Assembly (NCBI RefSeq): GCF_021654795.1
Contig: NZ_AP025344.1
Span: 1,502,501 to 1,566,500 of the forward strand
DNA: 64,000 nucleotides
Direction of reading: 5' to 3'
Origin: Paenibacillus dendritiformis
GTDB taxonomy: Bacteria > Bacillota > Bacilli > Paenibacillales > Paenibacillaceae
Part shown: positions 16,516 through 25,168 of the stretch, in pieces
Layout of the letters: the number at the start of each line of letters is the position of its first letter
Position numbering within the stretch: the first letter of the stretch is position 1
Position numbers and translations under genes: made by a program
Notes under the pieces: model-generated
Database searches by the model: none
What the model was told of the DNA's origin: nothing
What the model saw: only the letters and a program-made list of their open reading frames with translations

Positions 16516-17043
16516 ATGGCACGTCTTGCCTATATCCGTTGTCAAAGAAAACAGGAGATCGAAGAGTTCGAGCAGCAAGCCCAAGCAGATAAGGTATTTA
16601 TTGATTTGGCTGACGAATACGGCGTTACTCTAGGTAATTCGCTTGGAGTAATGTTCGATAACCTAATGGATGGCGACAAAGTTATTGTTCGGAAGTTGAG
16701 TGAACTGGCAGATACCGTAGCGGAATTACGTTCATTAATGGTGACTTTGCGTGATATTGGTGCTGAGATAGCACCTTTGAACTCAGTCAGTTCTGGTGTA
16801 CTTTCGGATGAAGGTTTCGAGATGCTCTCATTTGTAGAAACGTTTATAAAGGAAAAAGAGAAAATACAGCGGGAACGACAAAGTCGCCAAGGAAGACCTG
16901 TTCAACCTTATCCTTCAAATTTCCTTGAAGTCTATACGGGATATCGAAATAAGGAATTTAACGGCTTAGAAGCAGCCAAGAAATTATCCGTCAACTATGA
17001 TAAATTTCGTGAGCTGAAAAAAGTTTTTGAACTAAGGGTTTAA
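16516..17043 (+). CDS. Degenerate serine-recombinase-like protein without catalytic serine
   Basis: 175 aa. The opening ARLAYIRCQRKQEIEEFEQQ follows the YxRVSTxxQ start of serine resolvases, and GDKVIVRKLSELADTVAELR followed by LRDIGAEIAPL follows their GDxLvvxkLdRLgRs...L...L...gi.f.sl core. The place of the catalytic serine holds Cys9. The C-terminal part (SNFLEVYTGYRNKEFNGLEAAKKL) looks like a short helix-turn-helix. A structural or regulatory resolvase relative is more likely than an active recombinase. Two other resolvase-like proteins lie at 50.9 and 54.4 kb. Confidence 0.65.
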   Translation: MARLAYIRCQRKQEIEEFEQQAQADKVFIDLADEYGVTLGNSLGVMFDNLMDGDKVIVRKLSELADTVAELRSLMVTLRDIGAEIAPLNSVSSGVLSDEGFEMLSFVETFIKEKEKIQRERQSRQGRPVQPYPSNFLEVYTGYRNKEFNGLEAAKKLSVNYDKFRELKKVFELRV

Positions 17044-17065
17044 TTTGGAAAGGAGAGAGTTGGAG

Positions 17066-17731
17066 GTGATAACTTTTAGTGTGAATCCGACAGAAGAGCA
17101 GATTGGGGATGCTGGAGCATCGGTAGTATCTAAGAAGAAGCCTGTTGCCCATTACAGTCGCTTTGAAAGTTTAGGGATAAGCGAAGGTTTTGTTAAAACG
17201 GTTGATGGGTATTTGGATCAACCCATAAAAGTAGGCGCATTTGGATATGTGGTTGAGAAAAATACAAAAATGGCTATTAGCAGCAAGGAGGTTCCGATTC
17301 TGACGGTTGATGAAATTGAAGCCGGTCGTAAAGGCGGGGTATCGGAAGCAGTTTTTAAAGTAAAGGACTTTTCCGATAACGATAGATGGCTCGAATCACT
17401 GGATACAGATTATGAAGTAATAAAGGCTGTGTTTGATTTGGTGGAAATCGAGATCTATAACCATAAGAAGAAGTGGTTGCGATTGGTTATAGAAATTGCT
17501 TTAAGAACAGGAAGATCAAAAGATATTGATTATCTTGGAAGATTGATTGAAGAATTCAACGATTTTAGCAGACTGCCGCTTGTATCGCAAGATAAAGAGT
17601 GTTTCAAGTCGTTTACCAACCCAAGCATGATTCAGAAAGTCATCATCTACTTGGAAGAACACAGTCTGAGGGATTTAGTAGGGTATATCATTACAAATAA
17701 AAAGGCAGCTGATGCTGTTGGATTGTCTTGA
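17066..17731 (+). CDS. Hypothetical protein
   Basis: 221 aa, soluble, unrecognised. The C-terminal half looks helical (YEVIKAVFDLVEIEIYNHKK, KVIIYLEEHSLRDLVGYI). GTG 17066 is chosen because AGGAGAG (17051-17057) lies 8 bases upstream; TTG 17045 or GTG 17081 are alternatives. The upstream gene stops at 17043, so the two are tightly spaced in the operon. Confidence 0.6.
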   Translation: MITFSVNPTEEQIGDAGASVVSKKKPVAHYSRFESLGISEGFVKTVDGYLDQPIKVGAFGYVVEKNTKMAISSKEVPILTVDEIEAGRKGGVSEAVFKVKDFSDNDRWLESLDTDYEVIKAVFDLVEIEIYNHKKKWLRLVIEIALRTGRSKDIDYLGRLIEEFNDFSRLPLVSQDKECFKSFTNPSMIQKVIIYLEEHSLRDLVGYIITNKKAADAVGLS

Positions 17732-17764
17732 TGTGATTAACTCATAGTTGAGGAGGGGTTAAAA

Positions 17765-18454
17765 GTGATCATAACTAACATGGAGAATGGAAGCATAACT
17801 TATAAATCAACTGGTTTATGTCTCGGCAGGAAAATCAAAATTAGACATTCGTGGGAACCGAGCCAGAAAAAGATGGTATATGCATATAACCGAGCAATTG
17901 AAGTTTTTCCAGGAGTTGCCCAGACAACATATGAAAACTATACAATTCTTGTACATCCGGAGAGCGGGGAAGCATATTGGTTCAACAATCGACTCTACTC
18001 AGCAACATATGAGGAAAATAAATTGATACTTGCTAAGAAAGAGAAATCTCTTGTTGTTTATAAAGATGGGGTTTTTTATCCCACTGACAGAAGCTTTTTA
18101 TTGAATGGCTATTCTAAAGCAGGAGGGAACAACAAATACAAATGCATAAAACTTGGTACTAGGAAGAGGGGACATTTTATTCCCAGAATACATCAATTGG
18201 TCATTCTAATGTGTTTCGGATCGGAAATGGCAATCAATGCACTGGGGCAAAAAGGTCGGATATTTGATATTAATCATATTGATGGTGACCCAACTAACTG
18301 CCGACTGGATAACTTAGAGATCGGAACTAGATCGTATAATAAAACACATTACGAAAAATATCTAAGAGAACGTCCAATGTTAGTAGTTCGTAACGGAGAA
18401 ATTGTATTTGCTGAATGGTGTTTAGGCGAATCGGAAGATGAGCAGTGTGGTTAA
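17765..18454 (+). CDS. HNH endonuclease (HNH_3 / homing-type)
   Basis: 229 aa. IHQLVILMCFG (142-152) followed by INHIDGDPTNCRLDNLEIGTR (169-189; key residues N170, H171, D173, N178, N183) is the HNH_3 arrangement seen in phage and mobile homing endonucleases, which cleave DNA with a single metal in a beta-beta-alpha site. The N-terminal ~100 residues are unrecognised. GTG 17765 follows AGGAGG (17751-17756). It is the last gene of the 16-18 kb operon and is not inserted in another gene, so it may be free-standing. Confidence 0.85.
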   Translation: MIITNMENGSITYKSTGLCLGRKIKIRHSWEPSQKKMVYAYNRAIEVFPGVAQTTYENYTILVHPESGEAYWFNNRLYSATYEENKLILAKKEKSLVVYKDGVFYPTDRSFLLNGYSKAGGNNKYKCIKLGTRKRGHFIPRIHQLVILMCFGSEMAINALGQKGRIFDINHIDGDPTNCRLDNLEIGTRSYNKTHYEKYLRERPMLVVRNGEIVFAEWCLGESEDEQCG

Positions 18455-19549
18455 GATATACGAATGATTAGGAGAAGTAGTTAAATGTTAAGAAAATGGT
18501 CTATAGTGTAGCGAGACTCGTATCCAGAGATCTCGCTATTTTTATCCTCTCAGGGGTATTGACCGAACTTTATCGGAAATTCTGGACTAACATGCACCGC
18601 CGCGAAGGTTTTATCGTGGTTCTAATTAAAACTTTGATTTTTAAGAGTAGCTTAAGAACGGGATATTTGAAATGAATTCCTGAGAAAATAACTGAGTTAA
18701 TTTAGAAGAGCGAATCCACTTTTCATAAACAGTGAAGTTTGGTTATCCAACCGAACAGAAATTGAATAAATAAGCGAAGTGGAATTAGAACAGCGAACAG
18801 AAATTTTATACAAGGCGAAGTGGATTCAGAAGGAACGAACAGAAGCCTTATATAGTGTCGAGCCGATATACCCAGCCGAACACAATTTTATAAAAGATAT
18901 GAGCAGTTCAAAAACTGAGTCAGAAACGCATATGAAGAGCTGGGTCTTTTTATTATGCTGTCACATCAAATACCAGTTCTAAGATTTGTTTAGACTACTC
19001 GTTCCCTAAATTATGTTCTTAATCGAGGCTTTAGTGTGTCTCTATCTGATCCGTTTATTAGATAGGTCGAAATAAAAATATAATCCAGAGTTGAATCATG
19101 ACCTTTTAGAACCATATTCCTCCCAACCCTTCGGAAAACTGTTGATTTCTCGTCAGTTGAATTAATATCCCTCTACTCTTTCCTGACATAATTTGATTTA
19201 ATCCGAACCAATGTGCAGCAACAAAAATAATCTTGAGATAATTTCGGTTTACTCACGAAATAGGATCGCATTCAGGAATTGAAAATGAAGCAAAATTACA
19301 GTACTTACAAGCTCACTTTCTCAAAACTGACTTAAATTCAGATTGTGCTTTCAGTTTAGCCCTGATTTTCCTCTCTGGCTCTAGGGTTTTTCATTTCAAA
19401 AGAAAATCAGAGGACTTACGTCAGCCCGATATGCGGCTAATTTAAGTAAGTCGGTATGGAATTAACGAAAGATGCTTTTATTATGTCGTTTCACGCCAAT
19501 TTAGCCGAATACCAGGCGAAAGTATTACATGAAGAAAGGATTTGATCGA
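18455..19549. other. Long non-coding region
   Basis: About 1.1 kb with no supportable gene. It contains TCAGGGGTATT (18550) followed by CGCCGCGAAGGTTTT (18599), a pair also found in the gap at 41226-41260; the ~42-bp repeats at 18711-18918; and a 9-bp inverted repeat CTGATTTTC/GAAAATCAG (19362-19370, 19402-19410). A 67-codon open frame at 18779 is explained by the repeats. Confidence 0.6.
18711..18918 (+). repeat. Five degenerate ~42-bp direct repeats
   Basis: Units begin with CGAA at 18711, 18752, 18794, 18836 and 18877, a spacing of 41-42 bases. Shared blocks are CGAACAGAA near the start, a TTTATA-like block about 12 bases in, and GCGAAGTGGA about 23 bases in. The last unit begins CGAACACAATTTTATAAAA, and almost the same string recurs alone at 42489. 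Forty-two bases is four helical turns and also 14 codons; one frame reads RTEILYK, RTEALYS. They could be iterons or other binding sites, or decayed repeats of a dispersed family. Confidence 0.75.
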
Positions 19550-19975
19550 ATGGATCAGCCAAAGAAAATGTTGTGGTGGCAGATAACTGAAGCTGTTTCG
19601 ACAATCGAGAAAAATCTAAAGTCGAAGGAGTTCAATGATGCAGACAGGGAGTTAGAGTTTCAGAAGTATAAGACCATTCAAACTATTATTTTATCATTAG
19701 GAGAACTCAGCAATCTAAGTGAGAAGTCAAAACTAAGGTACGAGATGTGGATAAACAAAAGCACAGGCAGAAATTCTTCAAAACAGGCAGCGAAGTACGG
19801 CATAACGACTGACTCATTACGATCCAAGATCATTTACTTTGATAATAAACTCAGAGTTTTGGTGGGTGATCAGACTATTGCTTCAATAGTTTCCGCTACA
19901 TCCGTAGAGCAGTTAGTAGCAATAATGAATCAATTTATACAAAATGCCAAGGAGAGAAAGGGCGTGTTTATGTGA
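19550..19975 (+). CDS. Helix-turn-helix-like protein, four-member family, copy 1
   Basis: 141 aa. The C-terminal half SKQAAKYGITTDSLRSKIIY then LRVLVGDQTIASIVSATSVEQL matches three other proteins here (19972, 46524, 47085): an A-A-x-x-x-G/L-x-x-x-x-x-L helix-turn-helix-like block, then a V/I-G-x-x-T-I/L-x-x-I segment. These resemble sigma-factor-type or small DNA-binding regulators, but no established family is recognised. ATG 19550 is chosen because the 22 bases ending at this ATG are identical to those ending at ATG 47085 of copy 4, including the AAAGGA binding site. It overlaps the next gene (ATGTGA). Confidence 0.7.
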   Translation: MDQPKKMLWWQITEAVSTIEKNLKSKEFNDADRELEFQKYKTIQTIILSLGELSNLSEKSKLRYEMWINKSTGRNSSKQAAKYGITTDSLRSKIIYFDNKLRVLVGDQTIASIVSATSVEQLVAIMNQFIQNAKERKGVFM

Positions 19976-20802
19976 TCTTCCCAAAGAAGCTGGAGAATGC
20001 AATTATTACAGTTAAAAATAAACTGCCAGAGAGCGACCCCTTCTCACATACAACGCAAATCCAACAAAGTAAATTGGATGCTCTGATGGAGATCGTGAAC
20101 TTTGTAAAGCAGATGAATTACATTAAAAGACCGAGTGTAAAGGAAAAATTCTCCTTCTTCCTTCGATCCAAATATGATTATCAGGAAACAGCGACCCACT
20201 TCGGAACATCTCGTAATTCAATTGATGTTATGGTATCACGGGTTTCGCGGCAGTTGGAGTCACTTGTCGGTAAAGAGACCATCGATATGATACTTCAAAA
20301 TAAGGTATCGGAGGCATTAAGAATTTTCAGGTCAGGGATATTAAACGAATCAGCAAAGGGGTTTTTCTTGCTGGAAGCTGCAAAGTATTTGCCCGAACCC
20401 AAGTATCGAATGTTCAGTTCCCTAGAGGAGTGTAGTTCTGAGATTCGTTTTTTAAATGTTCTAACAGAACATGGAATGAAAAACACGATTGAAGAGTGTG
20501 ATCAGGAGAAATTGGCACATATTCTCTATCTGATTTCGGATAATTCTAAGAAATTGATTGAGGAAGCAGGCGATGATAAGGTTCTTCAGTCGTATTTTGA
20601 GAATGGGCATCATAGCCGTGAGAAAGTAGCCATTGAACGCCAAGCTATCTTGAAGTTATTTAATGGAGAATTCAGTACGACGGACAATGGTGAACCCATA
20701 AGTAACAAGTATCAAGTCGAGAAAGCACTCGATGAGGTACGGAGACAACACATATTCCATGATGCCGGTTCAGGGCTTGAGTTGGCTTCTAAGGAGGGGT
20801 GA
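19972..20802 (+). CDS. Helix-turn-helix-like protein, four-member family, copy 2 (long)
   Basis: 276 aa. Residues about 60-110 (YQETATHFGTSRNSIDVMVS, LESLVGKETIDMILQNKVSEAL) match the shared block of copies 1, 3 and 4. The extra ~165 residues at the C-terminus are helical and unrecognised. GTG 19972 overlaps the stop of copy 1 by four bases, so translation is coupled. It is followed after four bases by the next start. A regulatory role is inferred only from the helix-turn-helix-like block. Confidence 0.7.
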   Translation: MIFPKKLENAIITVKNKLPESDPFSHTTQIQQSKLDALMEIVNFVKQMNYIKRPSVKEKFSFFLRSKYDYQETATHFGTSRNSIDVMVSRVSRQLESLVGKETIDMILQNKVSEALRIFRSGILNESAKGFFLLEAAKYLPEPKYRMFSSLEECSSEIRFLNVLTEHGMKNTIEECDQEKLAHILYLISDNSKKLIEEAGDDKVLQSYFENGHHSREKVAIERQAILKLFNGEFSTTDNGEPISNKYQVEKALDEVRRQHIFHDAGSGLELASKEG

Positions 20803-20806
20803 GAAT

Positions 20807-21496
20807 ATGCACTTAAAGGCTATTCCGCTATACAAATTACCTGCTGATACTTCTGTTCATTTCCTCAAAACCAACCTTGAACAATTGAAATATGATGAAA
20901 TGAGTGAGTTAGCGGCAGCTCCATATCGAGATGAGAACTGGGTAAGGCTTGCATATTCTGTTTCAATAACAGCCTTTCGTCCATATATTGATGAGAGCTT
21001 TGCAGAAATAGTGGAGAGGAAGTCAACGGTCGATCAATTCGCTTATTCGGATAGCACGGTAATCAGTACGGTATCGGCTGTAAACTGCTTATATTTCGAC
21101 ACTTCGTACCGTTCCCCAGGAACTTGCGATTGTTCGCGTGAATTCAAGTTCTTTTCAGGAGAACACTTCCTTGGAGGTATCGGGATATATGCAATTTATC
21201 TATCCCCTGATAGCACTTCAGGAGACAAGCTACGATCAATTACCTCAATAGCAAGATACTGTCTCCAGAGTGGAAATCCCTTTAATCGCTTGCTCATAGC
21301 GGTCGTAAAGCCGGATAAATGGGAACTCGCTTTTGCTGAAGTGAAACAAATGCTTCCTCCAGTTGCAAAAACAAGATCCTGTAAAGTAATGACCACTTTG
21401 TTTTATGATCCGGTTGATTTCTTCCGAGCTATACTCAGTGGTATGAAGGTAGAGAACATCGAACATGAACAACACATGTCAAGATTTGTTTTTTAA
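20807..21496 (+). CDS. Hypothetical protein
   Basis: 229 aa, soluble, not recognised. It opens MHLKAIPLYKLPADTSVHFL and contains NCLYFDTSYRSPGTCDCSRE (several Cys) and FFSGEHFLGGIGIYAIYL. ATG 20807 has GGAGGGG 8 bases upstream; the longer frame back to 20732 runs into the previous gene without a binding site. It is the last gene of the three-gene operon with the two helix-turn-helix-like proteins. Confidence 0.7.
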   Translation: MHLKAIPLYKLPADTSVHFLKTNLEQLKYDEMSELAAAPYRDENWVRLAYSVSITAFRPYIDESFAEIVERKSTVDQFAYSDSTVISTVSAVNCLYFDTSYRSPGTCDCSREFKFFSGEHFLGGIGIYAIYLSPDSTSGDKLRSITSIARYCLQSGNPFNRLLIAVVKPDKWELAFAEVKQMLPPVAKTRSCKVMTTLFYDPVDFFRAILSGMKVENIEHEQHMSRFVF

Positions 21497-21720
21497 TGAA
21501 GCTGACTAAGGGTAATTATTCGGAGTTATATATTTTAGGGCGTTCATTATATGATCGTTCTTCTGCTTAGTGCCGAGAATATCCATCCATTTAAGAGTAG
21601 AAGATTACTCCGCAAATAATAATGAAGCGACACTCTTGTATTGTGTTTACTTCTGGCGAGTATGTTTCAATAGCATGAAACTGATCCCACTCAATAACAC
21701 ACATTAGTTGCTAAATCTTC

Positions 21721-21760
21721 AAGTGCATCTCCCTTCGGGGTATGATGCACTTTTTCTTTT
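21721..21760 (+). terminator. Strong terminator
   Basis: AAGTGCATC (21721-21729) pairs with GATGCACTT (21744-21752), followed by TTTTCTTTT. Confidence 0.85.
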
Positions 21761-21904
21761 ATGGAAAATAAGAAAATCACTTTCGAGTTCCAATGAATTT
21801 CAGGAGCGGATAGCTGATCAATTTTATTGTAAGTGGGAGTTAATTGGCGGGCTGGTTACTAGTTCGACAGTCAACTTCCAACCCTTCATCATCCTTTTTC
21901 CTTG

Positions 21905-21944
21905 CCCATATGCAGATCCCTCCTTACTGCATATGGGATCTTTT
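21905..21944 (+). terminator. Hairpin, terminator-like
   Basis: CCCATATGCAG (21905-21915) pairs perfectly with CTGCATATGGG (21927-21937), followed by ATCTTTT. Confidence 0.75.
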
Positions 21945-22041
21945 AAGGAAGTTTCTAAAAGAACACTTCATCTATAGTTGCAATAGTAATTGATGATTGC
22001 TCTTGAAACACAAAGGATGATGGAGGGAACCAAATACAGAT

Positions 22042-22629
22042 ATGAAAGGGATGATCAAGGTGAGCAATGATAAGGAACAGAATTCTGATCAAGATCAAAG
22101 TAAATCAAAGAAGAAAACGAGGATCAGTTTAATCGTTGGAGTTGTTGTTCTCATAGCGATTTTATTGATGATTATTCGGAGTTGTTCTTCTGATCCCGTA
22201 GCTCCAGTGGAACGCAATGATCCTATTGCAAGACCAGGTGTAGGTGAAGTACTTGATGGCGACCTTCCGAATATGTCGGACGAGCAAATTAGAGAGTATT
22301 TAAAGAAGAAACAAGATGCTTCACTTTTTACTACTGCAGTTAATGCGGAAGCCACTTTTGAAACTGGAAGCAATGTACTGAATCTGATGGTTGCCAATCC
22401 TGAAAAGAACTCAGTGGACTGCTACTTCGAAATTGTAGACGCGGGAGAAGTCATCTACACTTCCCCATTATTAAAACCAAAGCAATACATCCAAAGTGCA
22501 GAGCTTTCCAAGGTGCTATCTGAGGACGTAAACAAGCTGATCGTCCGGTATAACGAGGTTTATCAGGACAATATCATTGGTGTAGTTGAGGTTGCGATTC
22601 AAGCAGTTAATAAATCTAAGGGGGTCTAG
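22042..22629 (+). CDS. Single-span membrane protein of the export/conjugation block
   Basis: 195 aa with a charged N-terminus, one membrane span (about 28-46) and an extracytoplasmic domain of ~145 residues. The segment NVLNLMVANPEKNSVDCYFEIVDAGEVIYT looks like an immunoglobulin-like beta sandwich. ATG 22042 is 15 bases from GGAGG; GTG 22060, 9 bases after AAAGGG, is a good alternative. It begins the gene block running to 31.6 kb and is followed closely by two related secreted proteins, so a surface assembly role is plausible but unproven. Confidence 0.65.
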   Translation: MKGMIKVSNDKEQNSDQDQSKSKKKTRISLIVGVVVLIAILLMIIRSCSSDPVAPVERNDPIARPGVGEVLDGDLPNMSDEQIREYLKKKQDASLFTTAVNAEATFETGSNVLNLMVANPEKNSVDCYFEIVDAGEVIYTSPLLKPKQYIQSAELSKVLSEDVNKLIVRYNEVYQDNIIGVVEVAIQAVNKSKGV

Positions 22630-22715
22630 GAATGCCAATTTGGTTCGATACCTCTTGAATAATCAAGAGCAAAAAGTTAGAAGTGAACCTAAAACAAATA
22701 CAGGAGGCAGAATCA

Positions 22716-23306
22716 ATGATGAAATCAATGCTCAAGAAGTTCACAGTTAGTGCAATGTTGATGACGATGCCGTTAAGTTCAGCTGTTGCTTCGGCGGCAG
22801 ACCAAACGATCGATCCCGAGAACGGATCTACGATTGACGTATCAGGTACCGCCGATTCTACTATTATTGTGGTAACAACACCAACAGCTTTAGCATTCGC
22901 CATCGATCCGAACTCACCGGCTCCTTTCACATCCGTTCCTGCAACGGTAACTAATGGCACTTATGCTCCAATTGATTTTCAGATTCTGGGTATTATTTCT
23001 GAGCCAGGTACATCTGTTAAGGTTGTAGATCAATCGATGCATATTGATCAGGAATGGCAGGGCTTAGGTAAAGCAGCTACAGAATCGCAAATCGCCCTCG
23101 GTATTAAGGGGGTATCAAATGGGACAACTATTTGGTCGCCTGCCGAAAGTGATGGAGTCACACCATCAACTGTAGCCGGAACAATCAAGCTCGAACCGAA
23201 CAGCACAGAGGACATTATGGTAGATGCGAAACACGGTAACGCATGGGGTTCGGCTAAGACTTTGAATTACAAGCTCTATACGAGAGTTGCACTGACTGAA
23301 AACTAA
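22716..23306 (+). CDS. Secreted beta-rich protein sharing a domain with the next gene
   Basis: 196 aa with a signal peptide (MMKSMLKKFTVSAMLMTMPL, ending VASAAD). The mature part is homologous to the last ~155 residues of the GLUG protein downstream. Shared markers are STIIVVTTPTALAFAID / SIIVVTVPTTLSFAIK, VKVVD, ALGIK, WSPAE and a C-terminal Y-x-R-V. It looks like a small surface subunit, perhaps pilin-like. AGGAGG (22702-22707) lies 8 bases before ATG 22716. Confidence 0.75.
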   Translation: MMKSMLKKFTVSAMLMTMPLSSAVASAADQTIDPENGSTIDVSGTADSTIIVVTTPTALAFAIDPNSPAPFTSVPATVTNGTYAPIDFQILGIISEPGTSVKVVDQSMHIDQEWQGLGKAATESQIALGIKGVSNGTTIWSPAESDGVTPSTVAGTIKLEPNSTEDIMVDAKHGNAWGSAKTLNYKLYTRVALTEN

Positions 23307-23325
23307 AATATGGAGTTAACGAATC

Positions 23326-24990
23326 GTGGCGGGAGTTTATATCCCGTCACATTTTACTTTGATTGAAAATTTGAATTGGATGGTGAAGAGAATGAAGTCC
23401 ATTGCAAAGCTTCTCGTTATGTCAATGTTCAGTTTCATGGTAATTACATCGTTTACACCGATGAAGTCTCACGCAGCTCCAGTGGTTCCTTCAGGTTCGG
23501 GATCAGAAGGTGACCCATATGCGATTAGTTCAGTAACTCATTTGGAATGGGTCGCTAGTCAAGTTAACTCAGGTAATTCATTCGCTAATGAGTTTTTGGA
23601 GTTATCTCAGAATATTGATGCATCAGGTTGGGAGCCTACCCCAATCGGTACCCAATCGAAAATGTTTTCTGGGACATTTGATGGTAAGAATCACAAGATT
23701 AGTAACTTAACGATCAATAAGTCTTCATCTGATTATGTTGGCTTATTCGGGGTATTGAGTACCCTAGCTACTGTTAAAAATGTGGGTATTGAAAATGCGA
23801 ACATCTCAGGGAAGGATAACGTAGGAGGTCTAGTCGGGCGTACTCTTGGAGAAGTGAGAAATGCATACGTAACTGGGATTGTGTCAGGTGTTGACAGAAT
23901 TGGCGGTTTAATCGGTGATAATAATGGTAGAATTTATGATTCGTATTCAACAGCTACTGTCACAGGGAACAGTTTTATTGGAGGCTTGGTTGGATATAAT
24001 AGCGGGGGTCAAATTTATAATTCATTTGCAACAGGAAGTGTATCAGGCAGCGAAAATGTCGGTGGTATGACGGGATATAATTATTCAGACATTCGGAACT
24101 CCTATGCGACTGGAAATGTAACAGGAAGAATCAGAGTGGGCGGTTTTGTAGGAGCAAATGGCGGATTTATTTCTAACTCTTATGCTGCAGGAAATCTTTC
24201 GGGAGAAGGTGAAATCGGCGGATTTTCTGGATTTAATACTCCTGGGTATGGAAGGATCACGTCATCCTACTGGAACTCAGACAGCGACATAAAAGAGAGT
24301 AACGTTCCTCAAAATCCTAAGCTTGGGGTCGGTAGCGACAATGTTGTGACAACTGCAAAGACAGTTGTTGAAATGAAATCATCCGATTTTGCACTATTGT
24401 TAAATAGTAACCGAGGTGCATTAGAGGCTGAATGGTTAATAGCGAGTAACACCAATAACGGCTTCCCTACATTTTCATTGATGGGAAGCGGTGGGGATGA
24501 AGGTAATTCAGAACCTGAATCAGGTCGAGATATTGATATTACTGGAAGCGTATCAGCATCGATAATTGTGGTAACCGTTCCTACTACACTGAGCTTCGCA
24601 ATCAAGACTAATTCAGAAACTGATCCGTTTATCAGTGCTCCATTCAATATAGAGAATCAGACAAATTCGCCTATAGAGATCGCATTCTTAGGGTTCAAGT
24701 CCAAAGAAGGAACGACAGCTAAGGTTGTCGACGCTGATAAGTATACAGATTGGGGTAAGCTTCCTACTTCAAAATCCGAAACTGAAATTGCTCTTGGAAT
24801 TAAAACTGATGGCAAGACCTACTGGTCGCCAGCAGAAACTGCAGAAGCACCGAGTTCAGTGGTTGATACAGTGAGGATCGATCAGCAAGGTACAAAGGTA
24901 TTTGCTTTGGATGGGAAACACGGTATGGCGTTTAAACAATCAAAAGTACTTGACTATACAATGTATGCTCGGGTTGGACTAGCAAGTTAA
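23326..24990 (+). CDS. GLUG-repeat surface protein with shared C-terminal domain
   Basis: 554 aa if started at GTG 23326, which has GGAG 10 bases upstream; ATG 23392 (MKSIAKLLVMSMFSF) gives a conventional signal peptide and may be the true start. After the signal peptide (ending KSHAAP) residues about 140-320 hold repeated GGLVG / GGFVG / NSYATGNV units, the GLUG repeat of bacterial adhesins. Residues about 400-554 repeat the whole mature domain of the preceding gene. The shared domain suggests both proteins enter the same surface structure. Ends at a strong terminator. Confidence 0.8.
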   Translation: MAGVYIPSHFTLIENLNWMVKRMKSIAKLLVMSMFSFMVITSFTPMKSHAAPVVPSGSGSEGDPYAISSVTHLEWVASQVNSGNSFANEFLELSQNIDASGWEPTPIGTQSKMFSGTFDGKNHKISNLTINKSSSDYVGLFGVLSTLATVKNVGIENANISGKDNVGGLVGRTLGEVRNAYVTGIVSGVDRIGGLIGDNNGRIYDSYSTATVTGNSFIGGLVGYNSGGQIYNSFATGSVSGSENVGGMTGYNYSDIRNSYATGNVTGRIRVGGFVGANGGFISNSYAAGNLSGEGEIGGFSGFNTPGYGRITSSYWNSDSDIKESNVPQNPKLGVGSDNVVTTAKTVVEMKSSDFALLLNSNRGALEAEWLIASNTNNGFPTFSLMGSGGDEGNSEPESGRDIDITGSVSASIIVVTVPTTLSFAIKTNSETDPFISAPFNIENQTNSPIEIAFLGFKSKEGTTAKVVDADKYTDWGKLPTSKSETEIALGIKTDGKTYWSPAETAEAPSSVVDTVRIDQQGTKVFALDGKHGMAFKQSKVLDYTMYARVGLAS

Positions 24991-25009
24991 TATTGAGTAA
25001 GTCGTTAGC

Positions 25010-25039
25010 TCCCCTCAATTCCAGAGGGGATTTTTTTTT
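25010..25039 (+). terminator. Strong terminator
   Basis: TCCCCTC (25010-25016) pairs with GAGGGGA (25024-25030), followed by nine T residues. Confidence 0.85.
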
Positions 25040-25168
25040 ATTGCCATTTGCAGATAGCATTTTCATTTCAAGAGTTGTTACCAGATAAACCATACAACAA
25101 CTATAAGCTACTAGTGACATGATCGTACAGATCACGTTCCGATGTTCAAACCGCAGGGGGTTGATACA

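Larger units (their letters stand above)
21497..22041. other. Non-coding gap with two terminators
   Basis: No supportable gene; an 89-codon frame at 21708 spans both hairpins and has no binding site. The region contains the two terminators listed separately. Confidence 0.6.

Noticed and set aside
18711..18918. Possible CRISPR array
   Set aside because: Units are contiguous and degenerate with no constant repeat plus unique spacer pattern, and no cas genes were seen.
18779..18982. 67-codon open frame
   Set aside because: It follows from the 42-base repeats (14 codons each); the other repeat units contain stops in this frame and there is no binding site.
21708..21977. 89-codon open frame
   Set aside because: It runs through two strong terminator hairpins and lacks a ribosome binding site.
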